Source of the DNA: CAWDVK01 sp963805715
GTDB taxonomy: Bacteria > Actinomycetota > Actinomycetes > Streptosporangiales > Streptosporangiaceae
Direction: 5' to 3'
DNA length: 64,000 nucleotides
Assembly: GCA_963805715.1 (NCBI GenBank)
Contig: CAWDVK010000009.1
Coordinates: 124,001-188,000, forward strand
Numbering within the stretch: position 1 is the stretch's first letter; each line of letters starts with the position of its first letter. A program made the position numbers and the translations under genes. The notes below the pieces were generated by a model that saw only the letters and a program-made list of their open reading frames with translations, ran no database searches and had not been told where the DNA came from. Below, one piece after another: positions 8,015 to 15,739 of this stretch.

Positions 8015-8707
8015 ATGACCGAGGAGCCAATAATCCCTTCCCCGCTGCGAGCCGGGAGCCCGCTGCGTACGCCTCGCGCGGCCGCTCTCGCCGGGATCAT
8101 CTTTTCCGTGCTCCTGATCACTGCGCTGGTGCTGCTCAGGATCTCTGTCCCCGCTCATCCCGCCGTGCCGGGGGAGTGGCTGACCGATCCGGGACACCGC
8201 ACAGCGGTGGCGATCGCCCTGAACCTCATCCCGTTCGCCGGGATCGCCTTCCTGTGGTTCATCGGCGTGCTCAGGGACCGGATCGGCCAGCGCGAGGACC
8301 GTTTCTTCGCCACGGTATTCCTGGGCAGCGGCCTCTTGTTCGTCGCCATGGTCTTCGCGGCTGCGGCGATCGGCGGCGGCCTCATCGCGGGCATGTCGTC
8401 AGCGCCGCCGAGCCCCGGCACCCTTGCGCTGGGCCGGGATGTCACCTCGATCCTGCTGAACGTCTACGCCATGCGGATGGCGGCGGTGTTCACGCTGACC
8501 ACCGTGACCATTGCACGGCGCACCGAGATCGTATCCAGATGGCTGACCGTTGCCGGGCTCGTGAGCGCGCTGGTCCTCTTTGTCGGCATCGGCATATCAC
8601 CCTGGGTGGAGCTGCTGTTCCCGGTCTGGATCCTGGCCCTGAGCATCGATATCCTCGCGGCTGGCCTGCGCTCCTCCGCAGGCACGGCGAAGGCGGCGCA
8701 GGCCTGA
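8015..8707 (+). CDS. Polytopic membrane protein of unknown function
   Basis: 230 residues from ATG 8015 (MTEEPIIPSP), preferred over 7961 because GGAAGGCGAG lies just upstream and the extra 18 residues are only basic. About six hydrophobic segments are visible (AALAGIIFSVLLITALVLL; AVAIALNLIPFAGIAFLWF; TVFLGSGLLFVAMVFAAAA; and a C-terminal trio). No catalytic or transport motif can be named. Similar small membrane proteins of unknown role occur in actinomycetes near stress genes. It is divergent from hdeD and shares the dyad between them, which suggests joint regulation. Confidence 0.75.
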   Translation: MTEEPIIPSPLRAGSPLRTPRAAALAGIIFSVLLITALVLLRISVPAHPAVPGEWLTDPGHRTAVAIALNLIPFAGIAFLWFIGVLRDRIGQREDRFFATVFLGSGLLFVAMVFAAAAIGGGLIAGMSSAPPSPGTLALGRDVTSILLNVYAMRMAAVFTLTTVTIARRTEIVSRWLTVAGLVSALVLFVGIGISPWVELLFPVWILALSIDILAAGLRSSAGTAKAAQA

Positions 8708-8743
8708 TTGCGGGCCTACCGCGCAGGGGACCGCGACGAACAG

Positions 8744-9034
8744 TCAGGTACCGAGCAGCTTGGCCTTGGCAGCGGTGAATTCGTCATCAGTCAGGGCGCC
8801 TTGCTGATGCAAGGTGGTCAGCTGGTTCAGCTGATCGAGCATCGACGACGTCGGTGCGGCGGCCGCCTCCGGCTGGGCTGGCGCCTGCTGCTGCTCGAGA
8901 TCACCGATGCGCTCGTTCTGCTCGTCCTCTTGCTGATCCTGGGCTGCTGACTTATTCGCCATGTGGCGGCCAGCGACGTAGGCGCCGCCACCGACTACGG
9001 CCGCACGCAGTAGCGGGCGCCGCCGGCGAAACAT
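8744..9034 (-). CDS. SHOCT domain protein
   Basis: 96 residues: a basic, weakly hydrophobic leader (MFRRRRPLLRAAVVGGGAYVAG), a Gln/Glu/Ala-rich linker, and a C-terminal SHOCT helix pair of about 30 residues (MLDQLNQLTTLHQQGALTDDEF, cut here in reading, then AAKAKLLG). SHOCT domains are thought to aid oligomerisation; no enzyme function is known. The start ATG overlaps the upstream stop (TAATG), so it is translationally coupled to the carboxymuconolactone-decarboxylase-like gene and shares its promoter. Confidence 0.85.
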   Translation of the reverse strand: MFRRRRPLLRAAVVGGGAYVAGRHMANKSAAQDQQEDEQNERIGDLEQQQAPAQPEAAAAPTSSMLDQLNQLTTLHQQGALTDDEFTAAKAKLLGT

Positions 9035-9393
9035 TACTCACCATCCGGGAGGGTCAGGCCCAGAGCGACGATGAGCTCCGGCGCGGCTGCGACGATCTTC
9101 GGCATGCCCACCTGCGGCATGATGGCGCGCAGGACACCGAGAAGGTCCTCGGCCGTGACGCCGGAATCCAGCGCGTTGCCGACCTGCCAGAGATAGGACG
9201 CGGGCGGGGCATCCAGCGCGATCAGGGCGGCGATCTTGACCAGCGCGTAACTGCGCGGATCCAGGCCGCTCTCCTGCTGCCAGTCTGAACGCAGCCCGAG
9301 CGCCTTCCCGAGCAGCTCCGGATCCCCGAGGGCCAGCTCCGACAATGCCTCCTGCATCTTCTCGTCAGCGCCAGCCCTGGTCGGCATGTTCAT
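9034..9393 (-). CDS. Carboxymuconolactone decarboxylase family protein lacking the CxxC pair
   Basis: 119 residues from ATG 9393 (MNMPTRAGAD), chosen because GGGAGAGGACC precedes it; a longer frame to 9456 lacks a ribosome-binding site. The CMD/AhpD-like helical core is visible (RSYALVKIAALIALDAPPAS, then VTAEDLLGVLRAIMPQVGMPK). The peroxidatic Cys-x-x-Cys of AhpD-type members is absent, so a redox role is unlikely, and no substrate can be assigned. It forms a two-gene operon with the SHOCT gene. A near-perfect copy of the shared dyad lies 89 bp upstream. Confidence 0.8.
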   Translation of the reverse strand: MNMPTRAGADEKMQEALSELALGDPELLGKALGLRSDWQQESGLDPRSYALVKIAALIALDAPPASYLWQVGNALDSGVTAEDLLGVLRAIMPQVGMPKIVAAAPELIVALGLTLPDGE

Positions 9394-9481
9394 GGTCAGG
9401 TCCTCTCCCTCGCTGCAGTGGCCGAGTTCCTGTGGGCAACTCGCACCACGCTTCAACGATCGCGGCTGCCCGCATGCGCTG

Positions 9482-9502
9482 CCTCACCCGCGGCGGATGA
9501 GG
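9482..9502. promoter_or_regulatory. Shared dyad operator, copy 5
   Basis: CCTCACCC, five bases, GGATGAGG: one mismatch from a perfect dyad with extended GC pairing. It lies 89 bp upstream of the CMD-like/SHOCT operon and downstream of the RDD operon, so it should control the former. Confidence 0.6.
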
Positions 9503-9580
9503 CCAGATCATGAATCACCCCGGTCAGACGGCGGACCCGGGCCAGGTGATGCGCGCCACGACCCCGTGCTGAGGATGCGG

Positions 9581-10117
9581 TCAGCCATCGTGCTTGCTGC
9601 CGGCGCCCGCTTCAGCCTCGCGGGCGAGGAAGCGGATGCGGGCAGCTCGCGCGTCCCAGGCATAGGTGACCGCGGTGCCGGCGATAAGATCGTGCAGCGC
9701 GCGGTGCTCGCGCTGCACGAGGATGCCGAGGAAGCCCAGGCCGAAGAAGAGGAAGCTGAGCGGGAACGCCAGCGCGCGGACCACGCCGCGCCACGGGTCC
9801 AGGCCATTGCCATCCGCGCAGACGACGCGCACGCCGAGCACCGCCATGCCGAAGGTCCTGCCGCTCGCCGCCCAGGAGTAGCCGAAGTAGAAGAACTCCC
9901 AGGCGGCGAAGATGATCGCAACAGCGATGTCCGTCCGGTCCCAGCTGATCGAATGGCCGGTGACGACCTGCGCCACCAGGGACGTCACCGCGAGGCCGAG
10001 AGCAGCCAGGCTAAAGCTGACCACAACGTCAATGAGGAAGGCCAGCAGGCGCGAGACCGAGCCCGCGTAATGCCCCTGCGAACTCACCCAGCCAGCAGCC
10101 CTCGCCCGCGTGCTCAC
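9581..10117 (-). CDS. RDD family membrane protein
   Basis: 178 residues with the RDD domain: Arg in SVSRLLAFLIDVVVSFSL, Asp in the first helix, and the second conserved region ASGRTFGMAVLGVRVV, followed by LDPWRGVVRAL and a third hydrophobic segment. RDD proteins are small membrane proteins, some linked to ion antiport, but the activity here is unknown. GTG 10117 overlaps the stop of the upstream repeat protein (GTGA), so the two are coupled. In some actinomycetes a similar repeat and an RDD domain occur in one polypeptide; here they are two genes. Last gene of a three-gene operon starting at 12129. Confidence 0.88.
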   Translation of the reverse strand: MSTRARAAGWVSSQGHYAGSVSRLLAFLIDVVVSFSLAALGLAVTSLVAQVVTGHSISWDRTDIAVAIIFAAWEFFYFGYSWAASGRTFGMAVLGVRVVCADGNGLDPWRGVVRALAFPLSFLFFGLGFLGILVQREHRALHDLIAGTAVTYAWDARAARIRFLAREAEAGAGSKHDG

Positions 10118-10773
10118 GACTCTTCCCGTGGAGCGAGCAGGACGGGCGGAGCCAGCGGGAGAGGATGCTTACGCCGGAGCACTCGCCCGACCCAGCAGTC
10201 GATGAACTGGTCAAGCCCGACAGCCTGGCTGCGCGCCGCGTCCAGTGCCTCGCTCGCGGCCCCGCCTGACGACCTGGCAATGACCGCGCCGAGGTCGGTC
10301 TGCTCGACGAGCAGGTCCATGTCGATCCGCCCGACCAGGCCGTTGACATCAACACGATCGAGCACGGCATCCACGTCAACGCGCCGCACAACGTCGTCGA
10401 CGCTCGCGCGGTCCAGCAGCGCATCGACGTTCGCCCGGTCCAGCAGCGCGTTGACGTCGGCCCGGTCCAGCAGCGCGTCCACGTTCACCCGGTCCAGCAG
10501 CGCATTAACGTCTGCCCGGTCCAGCAGCGCATTAACGTTCACGCGATCCAGCAGGGCGTTGACGTTGACCCGGTCAATCAGCTCGTTCACGTCGACTCGC
10601 GCCAGCAGGGCGTCCATGTTCACTTTGCCGAGGGCTTTATCAAGATCGACTTGCTGGAGCAGGGCGTTCAGGTCAACTCGCAGCACAAGCTCATTGATGT
10701 TGATCGCCCGCACGAGCAGGTCGACTACCCGCTCGGCGACCCGCTGGGCGAGCGACTCCGCCGGGTTCGGCAT
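10114..10773 (-). CDS. Nine-residue tandem repeat protein coupled to RDD protein
   Basis: 219 residues. After a short helical start, residues 27-161 are 15 tandem nine-residue units with consensus N/D-A-L-L-D-R-V/A-N/D-V. The centre copies are nearly identical (NALLDRVNV, NALLDRADV, DALLDRADV, NALLDRANV) and the ends are more diverged. The pattern alternates a short V-x-V stretch with a short amphipathic helix, which could form a small solenoid. A C-terminal region (about 165-219) contains DAARSQAVGLDQFIDCWVGRVLRR, seen in related RDD-linked proteins. No enzymatic motif. It starts 3 bp after the membrane protein gene at 10777 and overlaps the RDD gene by 4 bp. I infer it acts with the RDD protein at the membrane. 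Confidence 0.8.
   Translation of the reverse strand: MPNPAESLAQRVAERVVDLLVRAININELVLRVDLNALLQQVDLDKALGKVNMDALLARVDVNELIDRVNVNALLDRVNVNALLDRADVNALLDRVNVDALLDRADVNALLDRANVDALLDRASVDDVVRRVDVDAVLDRVDVNGLVGRIDMDLLVEQTDLGAVIARSSGGAASEALDAARSQAVGLDQFIDCWVGRVLRRKHPLPLAPPVLLAPREES
10291..10695. repeat. 15 x 27-bp tandem coding repeat
   Basis: DNA of the nine-residue repeats. Adjacent central units are nearly identical at the base level (for example CAGCAGCGCATTAACG recurs in neighbouring units), which implies recent slippage or conversion. All units keep the 27-bp period and reading frame. Confidence 0.9.
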
Positions 10774-10776
10774 CCG

Positions 10777-12129
10777 TCAGGCCTGACCCGCCGTCGCCGA
10801 CTGCACGGGCGGCCTGCCGATCAGCTCGATCAGCCCGAGAACAACGAGCAGCAAGACGGCTATCACGATCGCGACCACGACCGTCGGACGACCCCAGAAC
10901 ACGAAGATCAGGGCGGCCAGCGCCGTGGCCGTGATCCGGAGTGCTGACCGGTGCGCGTAGGTCCACAGGCCCACGGGGCCGGTCCGCAGCCCCGCATGCT
11001 CCGCGCTGTGGCGGATCCAGCCCAGGCCCGAGTCGAATGCCTTGCGGGTCTGGACCGCCGTGACGGACGGGCCGGTGAAGAATCCGGCGATCGCCACGAT
11101 CAGGCCGACGACCAGGATGAGACGCAGCCCGTCCTTGATGAACCGGACCAGCGTGTCGAACATGGCGGCGGCGGCATCGCTCGGCAGGACGCTCTGGGGA
11201 ACCGTGTTCAGGTAGATGCCGCGGAAGATCGCCAGGCCGGCCCCGAGCACGAGCATGCTCGCCGCCAGGCCGAGCCCGGCGCCCACCAGGGCGCGCCGGT
11301 GCCCGCGGGCGACGTACACGCCCAGGCCCATCAGCAGCAGCGAGAGGATCGGCAGCACGATCTTGAGGTCGTTGATCAGCCGGTAGAGAGTCTGCGCCCT
11401 GACCAGGTCTCGCGCCGAGAACAGCGCCAGCGTTGGGTGAATGGTGGGGAGGCTGTTGATCAGCGTGAACCCGCGGGCGCTCAGGTCCTGCTTGATGATG
11501 GCGATGAACGGGGCAAGGTCGATCGTGACCTGGCCATTGCTGACGGCAATGGCGCCCCCGCCCTGGCCCGACAGCGCCTTGACCAGCTCCTGATGGGCCA
11601 CGGTATTGACCTGGAGCCACACGTGCGCGAACCGGGCGCTGGTCACGATCTTATGCACCTGGCCGTGGATGAATCCGGCGACCGAGCTGGCGATGGTCGG
11701 GCTGAAGGTCTTCAGCAGCGCGGCGACCCGGGTCAGGCCCTTGGCCGCCAGCAGGCCCGCGGCCTGATTGGTGAGCCCCGCTACGTTGAGGTGGCTGGTG
11801 ATCTCGACTGTCAGCTTGTCCGTCAGCGCGTTCTGGATGGCCGGGTCGTGGACCAGCGGCTCGATGTTCGCCACGTAACGGCTGGTGTCAGAGACCTGAT
11901 TAGCGGACCAGACCGCCAGCACCGACAGCGGGGCCAGCAGGCAGCCGACCACGATCAGCACCGTGGCGACAGGAAGCCGCCAGCCTAGCCGGTGCCGGTG
12001 TATGCGGGCGGTTTGCTCGCTGCGCAGCTCGGCTACCTCGGCACGGAGACGTTCCAGCTCAGCCTGCTCGGACGCGCTGGCCTCAGGGTCGTCGGCAACC
12101 GGCACTGGCTCACTGCCGGTGTCAGACAT
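10777..12129 (-). CDS. Large membrane protein of unknown function, first gene of RDD operon
   Basis: 450 residues from ATG 12129; GGAGAG lies six bases upstream, while GTG 12135 would sit on top of it. Residues 15-45 form an acidic coiled-coil (EQAELERLRAEVAELRSEQ). One membrane helix (about 52-72) is followed by an extracytoplasmic region of about 180 residues with helical ANIEPLVHDPAIQNALTDKL and GLTNQAAGLLAAKGL, then four to five more helices between 260 and 440. This layout matches a family of actinobacterial integral membrane proteins without assigned role. Stop codon to the next gene is 3 bp. The strongest copy of the shared dyad is 112 bp upstream. Confidence 0.82.
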   Translation of the reverse strand: MSDTGSEPVPVADDPEASASEQAELERLRAEVAELRSEQTARIHRHRLGWRLPVATVLIVVGCLLAPLSVLAVWSANQVSDTSRYVANIEPLVHDPAIQNALTDKLTVEITSHLNVAGLTNQAAGLLAAKGLTRVAALLKTFSPTIASSVAGFIHGQVHKIVTSARFAHVWLQVNTVAHQELVKALSGQGGGAIAVSNGQVTIDLAPFIAIIKQDLSARGFTLINSLPTIHPTLALFSARDLVRAQTLYRLINDLKIVLPILSLLLMGLGVYVARGHRRALVGAGLGLAASMLVLGAGLAIFRGIYLNTVPQSVLPSDAAAAMFDTLVRFIKDGLRLILVVGLIVAIAGFFTGPSVTAVQTRKAFDSGLGWIRHSAEHAGLRTGPVGLWTYAHRSALRITATALAALIFVFWGRPTVVVAIVIAVLLLVVLGLIELIGRPPVQSATAGQA

Positions 12130-12240
12130 GGCCACCTCTCCGCCGAGTCCACGGCACAGCGCCAGTCGTGCCGTCGCGCGTTCTCACCGGCATCACCCGG
12201 TGCCGTGCCCATTCATCGTGCCCGCCAATGCCGGGCGGCG

Positions 12241-12261
12241 CCTCACCCCGCCGGGGTGAGG
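12241..12261. promoter_or_regulatory. Shared dyad operator, copy 6 (perfect)
   Basis: CCTCACCC, five bases, GGGTGAGG, with pairing that extends three more bases on each side (GCG...CGC). It lies 112 bp upstream of the membrane protein/repeat/RDD operon and 165 bp upstream of the divergent small gene at 12426. The best instance of the shared dyad. Confidence 0.65.
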
Positions 12262-12425
12262 CGCGGCCTGATGACAAGGCTCACCCTTGGGACTGCCGAC
12301 AGAGGTGAGACATTTGCCGGCTGCCAGGCCGTTGGCGCGCGCATAGGGCCGGTGCCCGGCAGATTCGGCAGCCCATTTCGACGGCCCGGATAATCGCCTG
12401 ACGCTGAAGAAGATGTGAGTCACCA

Positions 12426-12725
12426 ATGGCCATCAACGCCGGACCTGCTCGATATGGCCGCATGGCGGGCACGCAGATTTCCCCTCGCCTGGACACCTCG
12501 GTCCGGCTGCGGGCGGCCGACCGCGGGCAGCAGGTAGCCCTGATCGTCATCGGCGTGGCTGTGCTCGCTCATCTGCCGCGCGAGCGCCGTACCTGGCAGC
12601 ACGCGATCATGCTGGCCATCGGGCTAGCCGCGGCAGCGGGCCTGGCACAGGAAAGCCAGGCTCGCTCACTCGCGCGGCTGGTCGCCTGGGACCAGCGACG
12701 GAATCGGCAGGGAGGCCGTGGATAG
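12426..12725 (+). CDS. Small hypothetical protein with two weak hydrophobic segments
   Basis: 99 residues (MAINAGPARYGRMAG...). Hydrophobic stretches at about 38-48 (ALIVIGVAVLAHL) and 59-75 (HAIMLAIGLAAAAGLA) suggest a small membrane or membrane-associated protein, with basic ends. The ribosome-binding site is poor. Codon use is actinobacterial on this strand. I do not recognise a family. It is divergent from the operon at 12129 and could share the dyad at 12241. Confidence 0.4.
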   Translation: MAINAGPARYGRMAGTQISPRLDTSVRLRAADRGQQVALIVIGVAVLAHLPRERRTWQHAIMLAIGLAAAAGLAQESQARSLARLVAWDQRRNRQGGRG

Positions 12726-12840
12726 TGCTTCTGGTGGTCTTGTTCCCGGGGGCGGCCATGGCGAGAACGTAAGCATCCGCAGCGGGTTCCGGTCCCATCC
12801 GGGCAATGAGCTCGACGCTCACTGACGGGAAGGTACGGCC

Positions 12841-13356
12841 ATGGCGGGAATCTCGCCCAGCGGGGCACAGCCTGCCAGAACCCCCGGGCGACGACGCGCA
12901 GCCGGAATCTACGGCACGATCATCACCGCGGCCGTCCTCGCCGCCGCCGGCGACCACGTGCCCGCCCTTCCGCTGGCCGTCTCCATCCTGATCACGCTTG
13001 CGGTCTACTGGGTGGCCGAAGAGTACGCCGAGCTTCTGGGCGAGCAACTCGAAGGCGGCCGGGTGCCGACGTGGCCGGATGTCCGCTCGGCGCTAGCGGC
13101 CACCTGGCCGATGGTCAGCGCTTCCTACATCCCGCTGCTGGCGCTGCTGCTAGCGCGGCTACTCGGCGCGTCGTCCTCGAATGCCGCCACCGTCGGGCTG
13201 CTGGTCGCCGTCGTGCTCCTCAGTATCTACGCATGGTCCGCCGGTCGTGCCGCTCAGCTGCGGGGGCGGCAGCTGCTTGTCATCACGTCGGTGGCGGCTG
13301 CGATCGGCCTGCTCATGGTCGTCCTGAAGGACGTGGTCCTGCTCCGCCTGCACTAA
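12841..13356 (+). CDS. Small polytopic membrane protein of unknown function
   Basis: 171 residues with a clear GGGAAGG ribosome-binding site before ATG 12841. About four hydrophobic segments: IYGTIITAAVLAAAGDHVP, ALPLAVSILITLAVYWVAEEYAEL, ASYIPLLALLLARLLGA and a C-terminal pair. The YWVAEEYAELLGEQLE stretch between helices 2 and 3 is acidic and could be conserved. No family recognised. Convergent with the WS/DGAT gene, with a hairpin across the stop. Confidence 0.7.
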   Translation: MAGISPSGAQPARTPGRRRAAGIYGTIITAAVLAAAGDHVPALPLAVSILITLAVYWVAEEYAELLGEQLEGGRVPTWPDVRSALAATWPMVSASYIPLLALLLARLLGASSSNAATVGLLVAVVLLSIYAWSAGRAAQLRGRQLLVITSVAAAIGLLMVVLKDVVLLRLH

Positions 13357-13373
13357 GTGTGTGCAGGCGGAGC
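13341..13373. terminator. Bidirectional terminator spanning a stop codon
   Basis: GCTCCGCCTGCAC, seven-base loop TAAGTGT, GTGCAGGCGGAGC: a perfect 13-bp stem whose loop holds the TAA stop of the upstream gene. It lies between convergent genes. Confidence 0.75.
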
Positions 13374-13377
13374 CCGC

Positions 13378-14718
13378 TTAGGCGGAGGGCAGCCGCGCGG
13401 TCAGCGCTTCGGCCTCGGCCTGCAGGTAGCCGGCCAGCTGATGGACCTCGGGCAGCAGGGTCGGATCAGCGACGAGCCCGAAGCTCAGCGTGCCGGCCAT
13501 CGATATCACCGCCACGCGCAGCGCGTGGTCCTCGCGGATCTCGGCGAGCGAGTACAGGGCGCTGACCGGGATCCCGAGCACGCCGACGGGGTGGCGGGGC
13601 CCTGGCACGTCGGACACGTTCAGCGCGAACGAGCGGGGATGCGCCAGGGCGCGCGCCGCTAGCTGGCTGAGCGGCGGGATGCGGGCCAGCTGCCGGGTGA
13701 TCGCGTCGAGGTGCTGGGCGTCGTGGTCTCGCTTGCGAATCCTGGTGGCGTCGCGGATGGCGGCCAGGCGCTCCAGCGGATCGGCGGACCCGAGCGGCAG
13801 GTCAAGGCAGAAGAACGAGTCGCGGTTGCCCCGCCCGGCGGCGTCATCGCCGGGCCGGGGAGGCGAGCCGTGCAGGCTGACCGGCACTTTCACGCGGAGG
13901 GCGCCGAGGTGGCCATGATGAGTCTCCAGCCAGCGCCGCAGCCCGCCCGCTACCACGGTCAGCACCGCATCGTTGACGGTGGCCCCGTCCGCGGCCGCAG
14001 CCACCTGGCGCAGCTCGTCCAGCCCGGCGGTGCTGAAGGCCACCGCCCGCCGTGCATCGATGTGCCCGTCGAACGGCGATCGCAGCCACGGCTGGGGTAT
14101 CTCGCGGGCGACCGCACGCAGCCCGGCAAACCGGTCCCGGGCGACCGGGGCCGCGGGTCGCGGCGGCTGCGGCCGCGTGCCGGAGCCGGCAGGCTGGTCA
14201 GCAGCCGGCTCGGCGTCCCACATCACCTCGCGAGCCATCCGCATCGCGGTCGTGCCGTCCGCCAGGGCGTGGTGGATGCGCCAGATCAGCGCGCTGCCGC
14301 CGCCGGACAGCCGGGGCAGGACATCGATGCGCCACAGCGGCCGCGACCGATCCAGGTGCTGCTCGAAGATGCCGGCCACCGCGGCCCTGAACCCGGCCTC
14401 GTCGAGTGGCCCAGCCGGGCCCGCTTCCACCACGTGGGCACGAACATCCAGCTGCGGATCGGGTACCCACCAGGGATCGCCGTCGATCTCGCTCAGCCGC
14501 ATGCACAGGCCGGGAGCCTGGTGCAGGCGCCCGGCGATCGAGGACCGCAGCCGGTCGAGATCCGGTTCCTCGCGCAGCACGATGACCTTGCACGCGTGCC
14601 CCGCCACGGTCTCGTTCTCCAGCGCCAGGATGCCCAGATCCTCCGGCGACAGGGGCCGCGCCGCGGGCGGGCCCGCTGCCGGGCCGGCGTCAGCCCGGTT
14701 ACCGCCGGCCGGCGGCAT
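13378..14718 (-). CDS. WS/DGAT-type wax ester synthase / diacylglycerol acyltransferase
   Basis: 446 residues of the bacterial WS/DGAT family, which esterify diacylglycerol or fatty alcohols with acyl-CoA to form storage lipids. The catalytic HHxxxDG motif is intact as HHALADG (H149-G155). The family N-terminus LSPEDLGILALENE, the PLWRIDVLPRL segment before the motif, and the C-terminal NVSDVPGP element are all present. Length is normal. An N-terminal Ala/Gly/Pro stretch of 20 residues is low complexity, so the start could be slightly later. Membrane association is expected without transmembrane helices. It is a single gene convergent with the membrane protein at 12841. Confidence 0.9.
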   Translation of the reverse strand: MPPAGGNRADAGPAAGPPAARPLSPEDLGILALENETVAGHACKVIVLREEPDLDRLRSSIAGRLHQAPGLCMRLSEIDGDPWWVPDPQLDVRAHVVEAGPAGPLDEAGFRAAVAGIFEQHLDRSRPLWRIDVLPRLSGGGSALIWRIHHALADGTTAMRMAREVMWDAEPAADQPAGSGTRPQPPRPAAPVARDRFAGLRAVAREIPQPWLRSPFDGHIDARRAVAFSTAGLDELRQVAAAADGATVNDAVLTVVAGGLRRWLETHHGHLGALRVKVPVSLHGSPPRPGDDAAGRGNRDSFFCLDLPLGSADPLERLAAIRDATRIRKRDHDAQHLDAITRQLARIPPLSQLAARALAHPRSFALNVSDVPGPRHPVGVLGIPVSALYSLAEIREDHALRVAVISMAGTLSFGLVADPTLLPEVHQLAGYLQAEAEALTARLPSA

Positions 14719-14978
14719 CCCGCGCTCCCGGCTTGCCCGGCCAGGCAGCAGCCTGCCGGGGCCACGGCCGATGAGCTAACACGACCGGCACACCGTCCCC
14801 CCGCCGCAGCGCCCGTTCCCCCCCGGAACTGACCGGACGCGCTGCGTAATCAGCCCAGCCTATCGTGCCAGGCCTGCGGCCGCATGGGCGAGCGTCCGGT
14901 CGGCTGGCCGGCGTCAGCCCGGGCCGGGCTCAGCAGCTTGCGGAGAGCCCGGCCGCGCGTCAGGCCGCCGTCAGGGAC

Positions 14979-15545
14979 CTAGCTGGGCGGCGGCGTCTTC
15001 TGCACCGCCCGCACGCTCATGTAGACCAGCCCATGGTGCGTGCACACCGTGAGCGGGAAGGGGACGATCTTGGATGTGGTCTGGCCAGGCGGGTAGATCC
15101 GCAGGCCAGCCGCCGTCACGGCGTTGCAGGGCTCGGGGCCGTTGTTGCCGGTGATGACGTCGCTGTACTGCAGCACGGCGTAGGCGGTGGCTCCGCTGGC
15201 CAGCCTGACCACGTGCCCGCCGGGCGGCTGCCAGGCCGCCGGGCTGCCCAGGCGGTGACCGGTGAGGCTGGCGCCGGAGACTCCGGGATGGCCATGGAGG
15301 GTGCACGCATGACCCGACAGATTGGTGAACATCAGGGTGTAGAAGACGCTGCCGGCCGCGGCGCTGCCGTCGGTGTTCATCCACACCACCAGGCCCGCCG
15401 TTGCGCAGGCCGGAGTGACGGCTGTCGCGGCCGGGGCCGCCGGGGACGACGTGGCCGCCAGGGCGGCCACCGGTGTCAGCGCCGCGGCGCAGGCCAGGGC
15501 GGCCACGCCGGTCAGGCGCCTCAGGGAGAGATCGGGCAGTTGCAT
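14979..15545 (-). CDS. Secreted DUF4232 protein
   Basis: 188 residues. The N-terminus is a Sec signal peptide (LTGVAALACAAALTPVAALA, cleavage near residue 31), followed by an Ala/Pro linker and a DUF4232 domain from about residue 47 to the end (MFTNLSGHACTLHGHPGVSG; LQYSDVITGNNG; LRIYPPGQ). Four cysteines in the mature part fit a disulfide-bonded exported protein. There is no lipobox, so it is probably secreted. Function of the family is unknown. GAAGGGGATG precedes ATG 15545. A second DUF4232 gene, with a lipobox, lies at 41.9 kb. Confidence 0.85.
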   Translation of the reverse strand: MQLPDLSLRRLTGVAALACAAALTPVAALAATSSPAAPAATAVTPACATAGLVVWMNTDGSAAAGSVFYTLMFTNLSGHACTLHGHPGVSGASLTGHRLGSPAAWQPPGGHVVRLASGATAYAVLQYSDVITGNNGPEPCNAVTAAGLRIYPPGQTTSKIVPFPLTVCTHHGLVYMSVRAVQKTPPPS

Positions 15546-15739
15546 GGCATCCCCTTCAGGCAGGACGGTTAAGGACCGATGCCTTACCTGAGTCCGTACC
15601 GCCCGGCCAGATACCGGCAGGAGGGGGCAGTGACCGGCGAGTCAGCTGTAGGTACCCTTGCCCCCGCGATCATCGGTCGCGGCAGCTATGCAGGCGGTCA
15701 CCCTGGTCCGCCCGCGCCCATCGGAGGAAGAAGAGGGCA

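Noticed and set aside
8708..9288. Plus-strand frames opposite the SHOCT and CMD genes
   Set aside because: Antisense shadows; the minus-strand genes have coupled starts and family motifs.
10291..10695. Regular 27-bp repeats that could look like a CRISPR array
   Set aside because: There are no spacers; units are directly abutting, keep the reading frame and encode a repeat protein.
12281..12300. DosR-like GGGAC element
   Set aside because: Only one half-site is present; no GTCCC partner at the right spacing.
12281..12310. Possible seventh dyad: TCACCC and GGTGAGA near 12281-12310
   Set aside because: Arms are 17 bases apart instead of five, so it does not fit the pattern.
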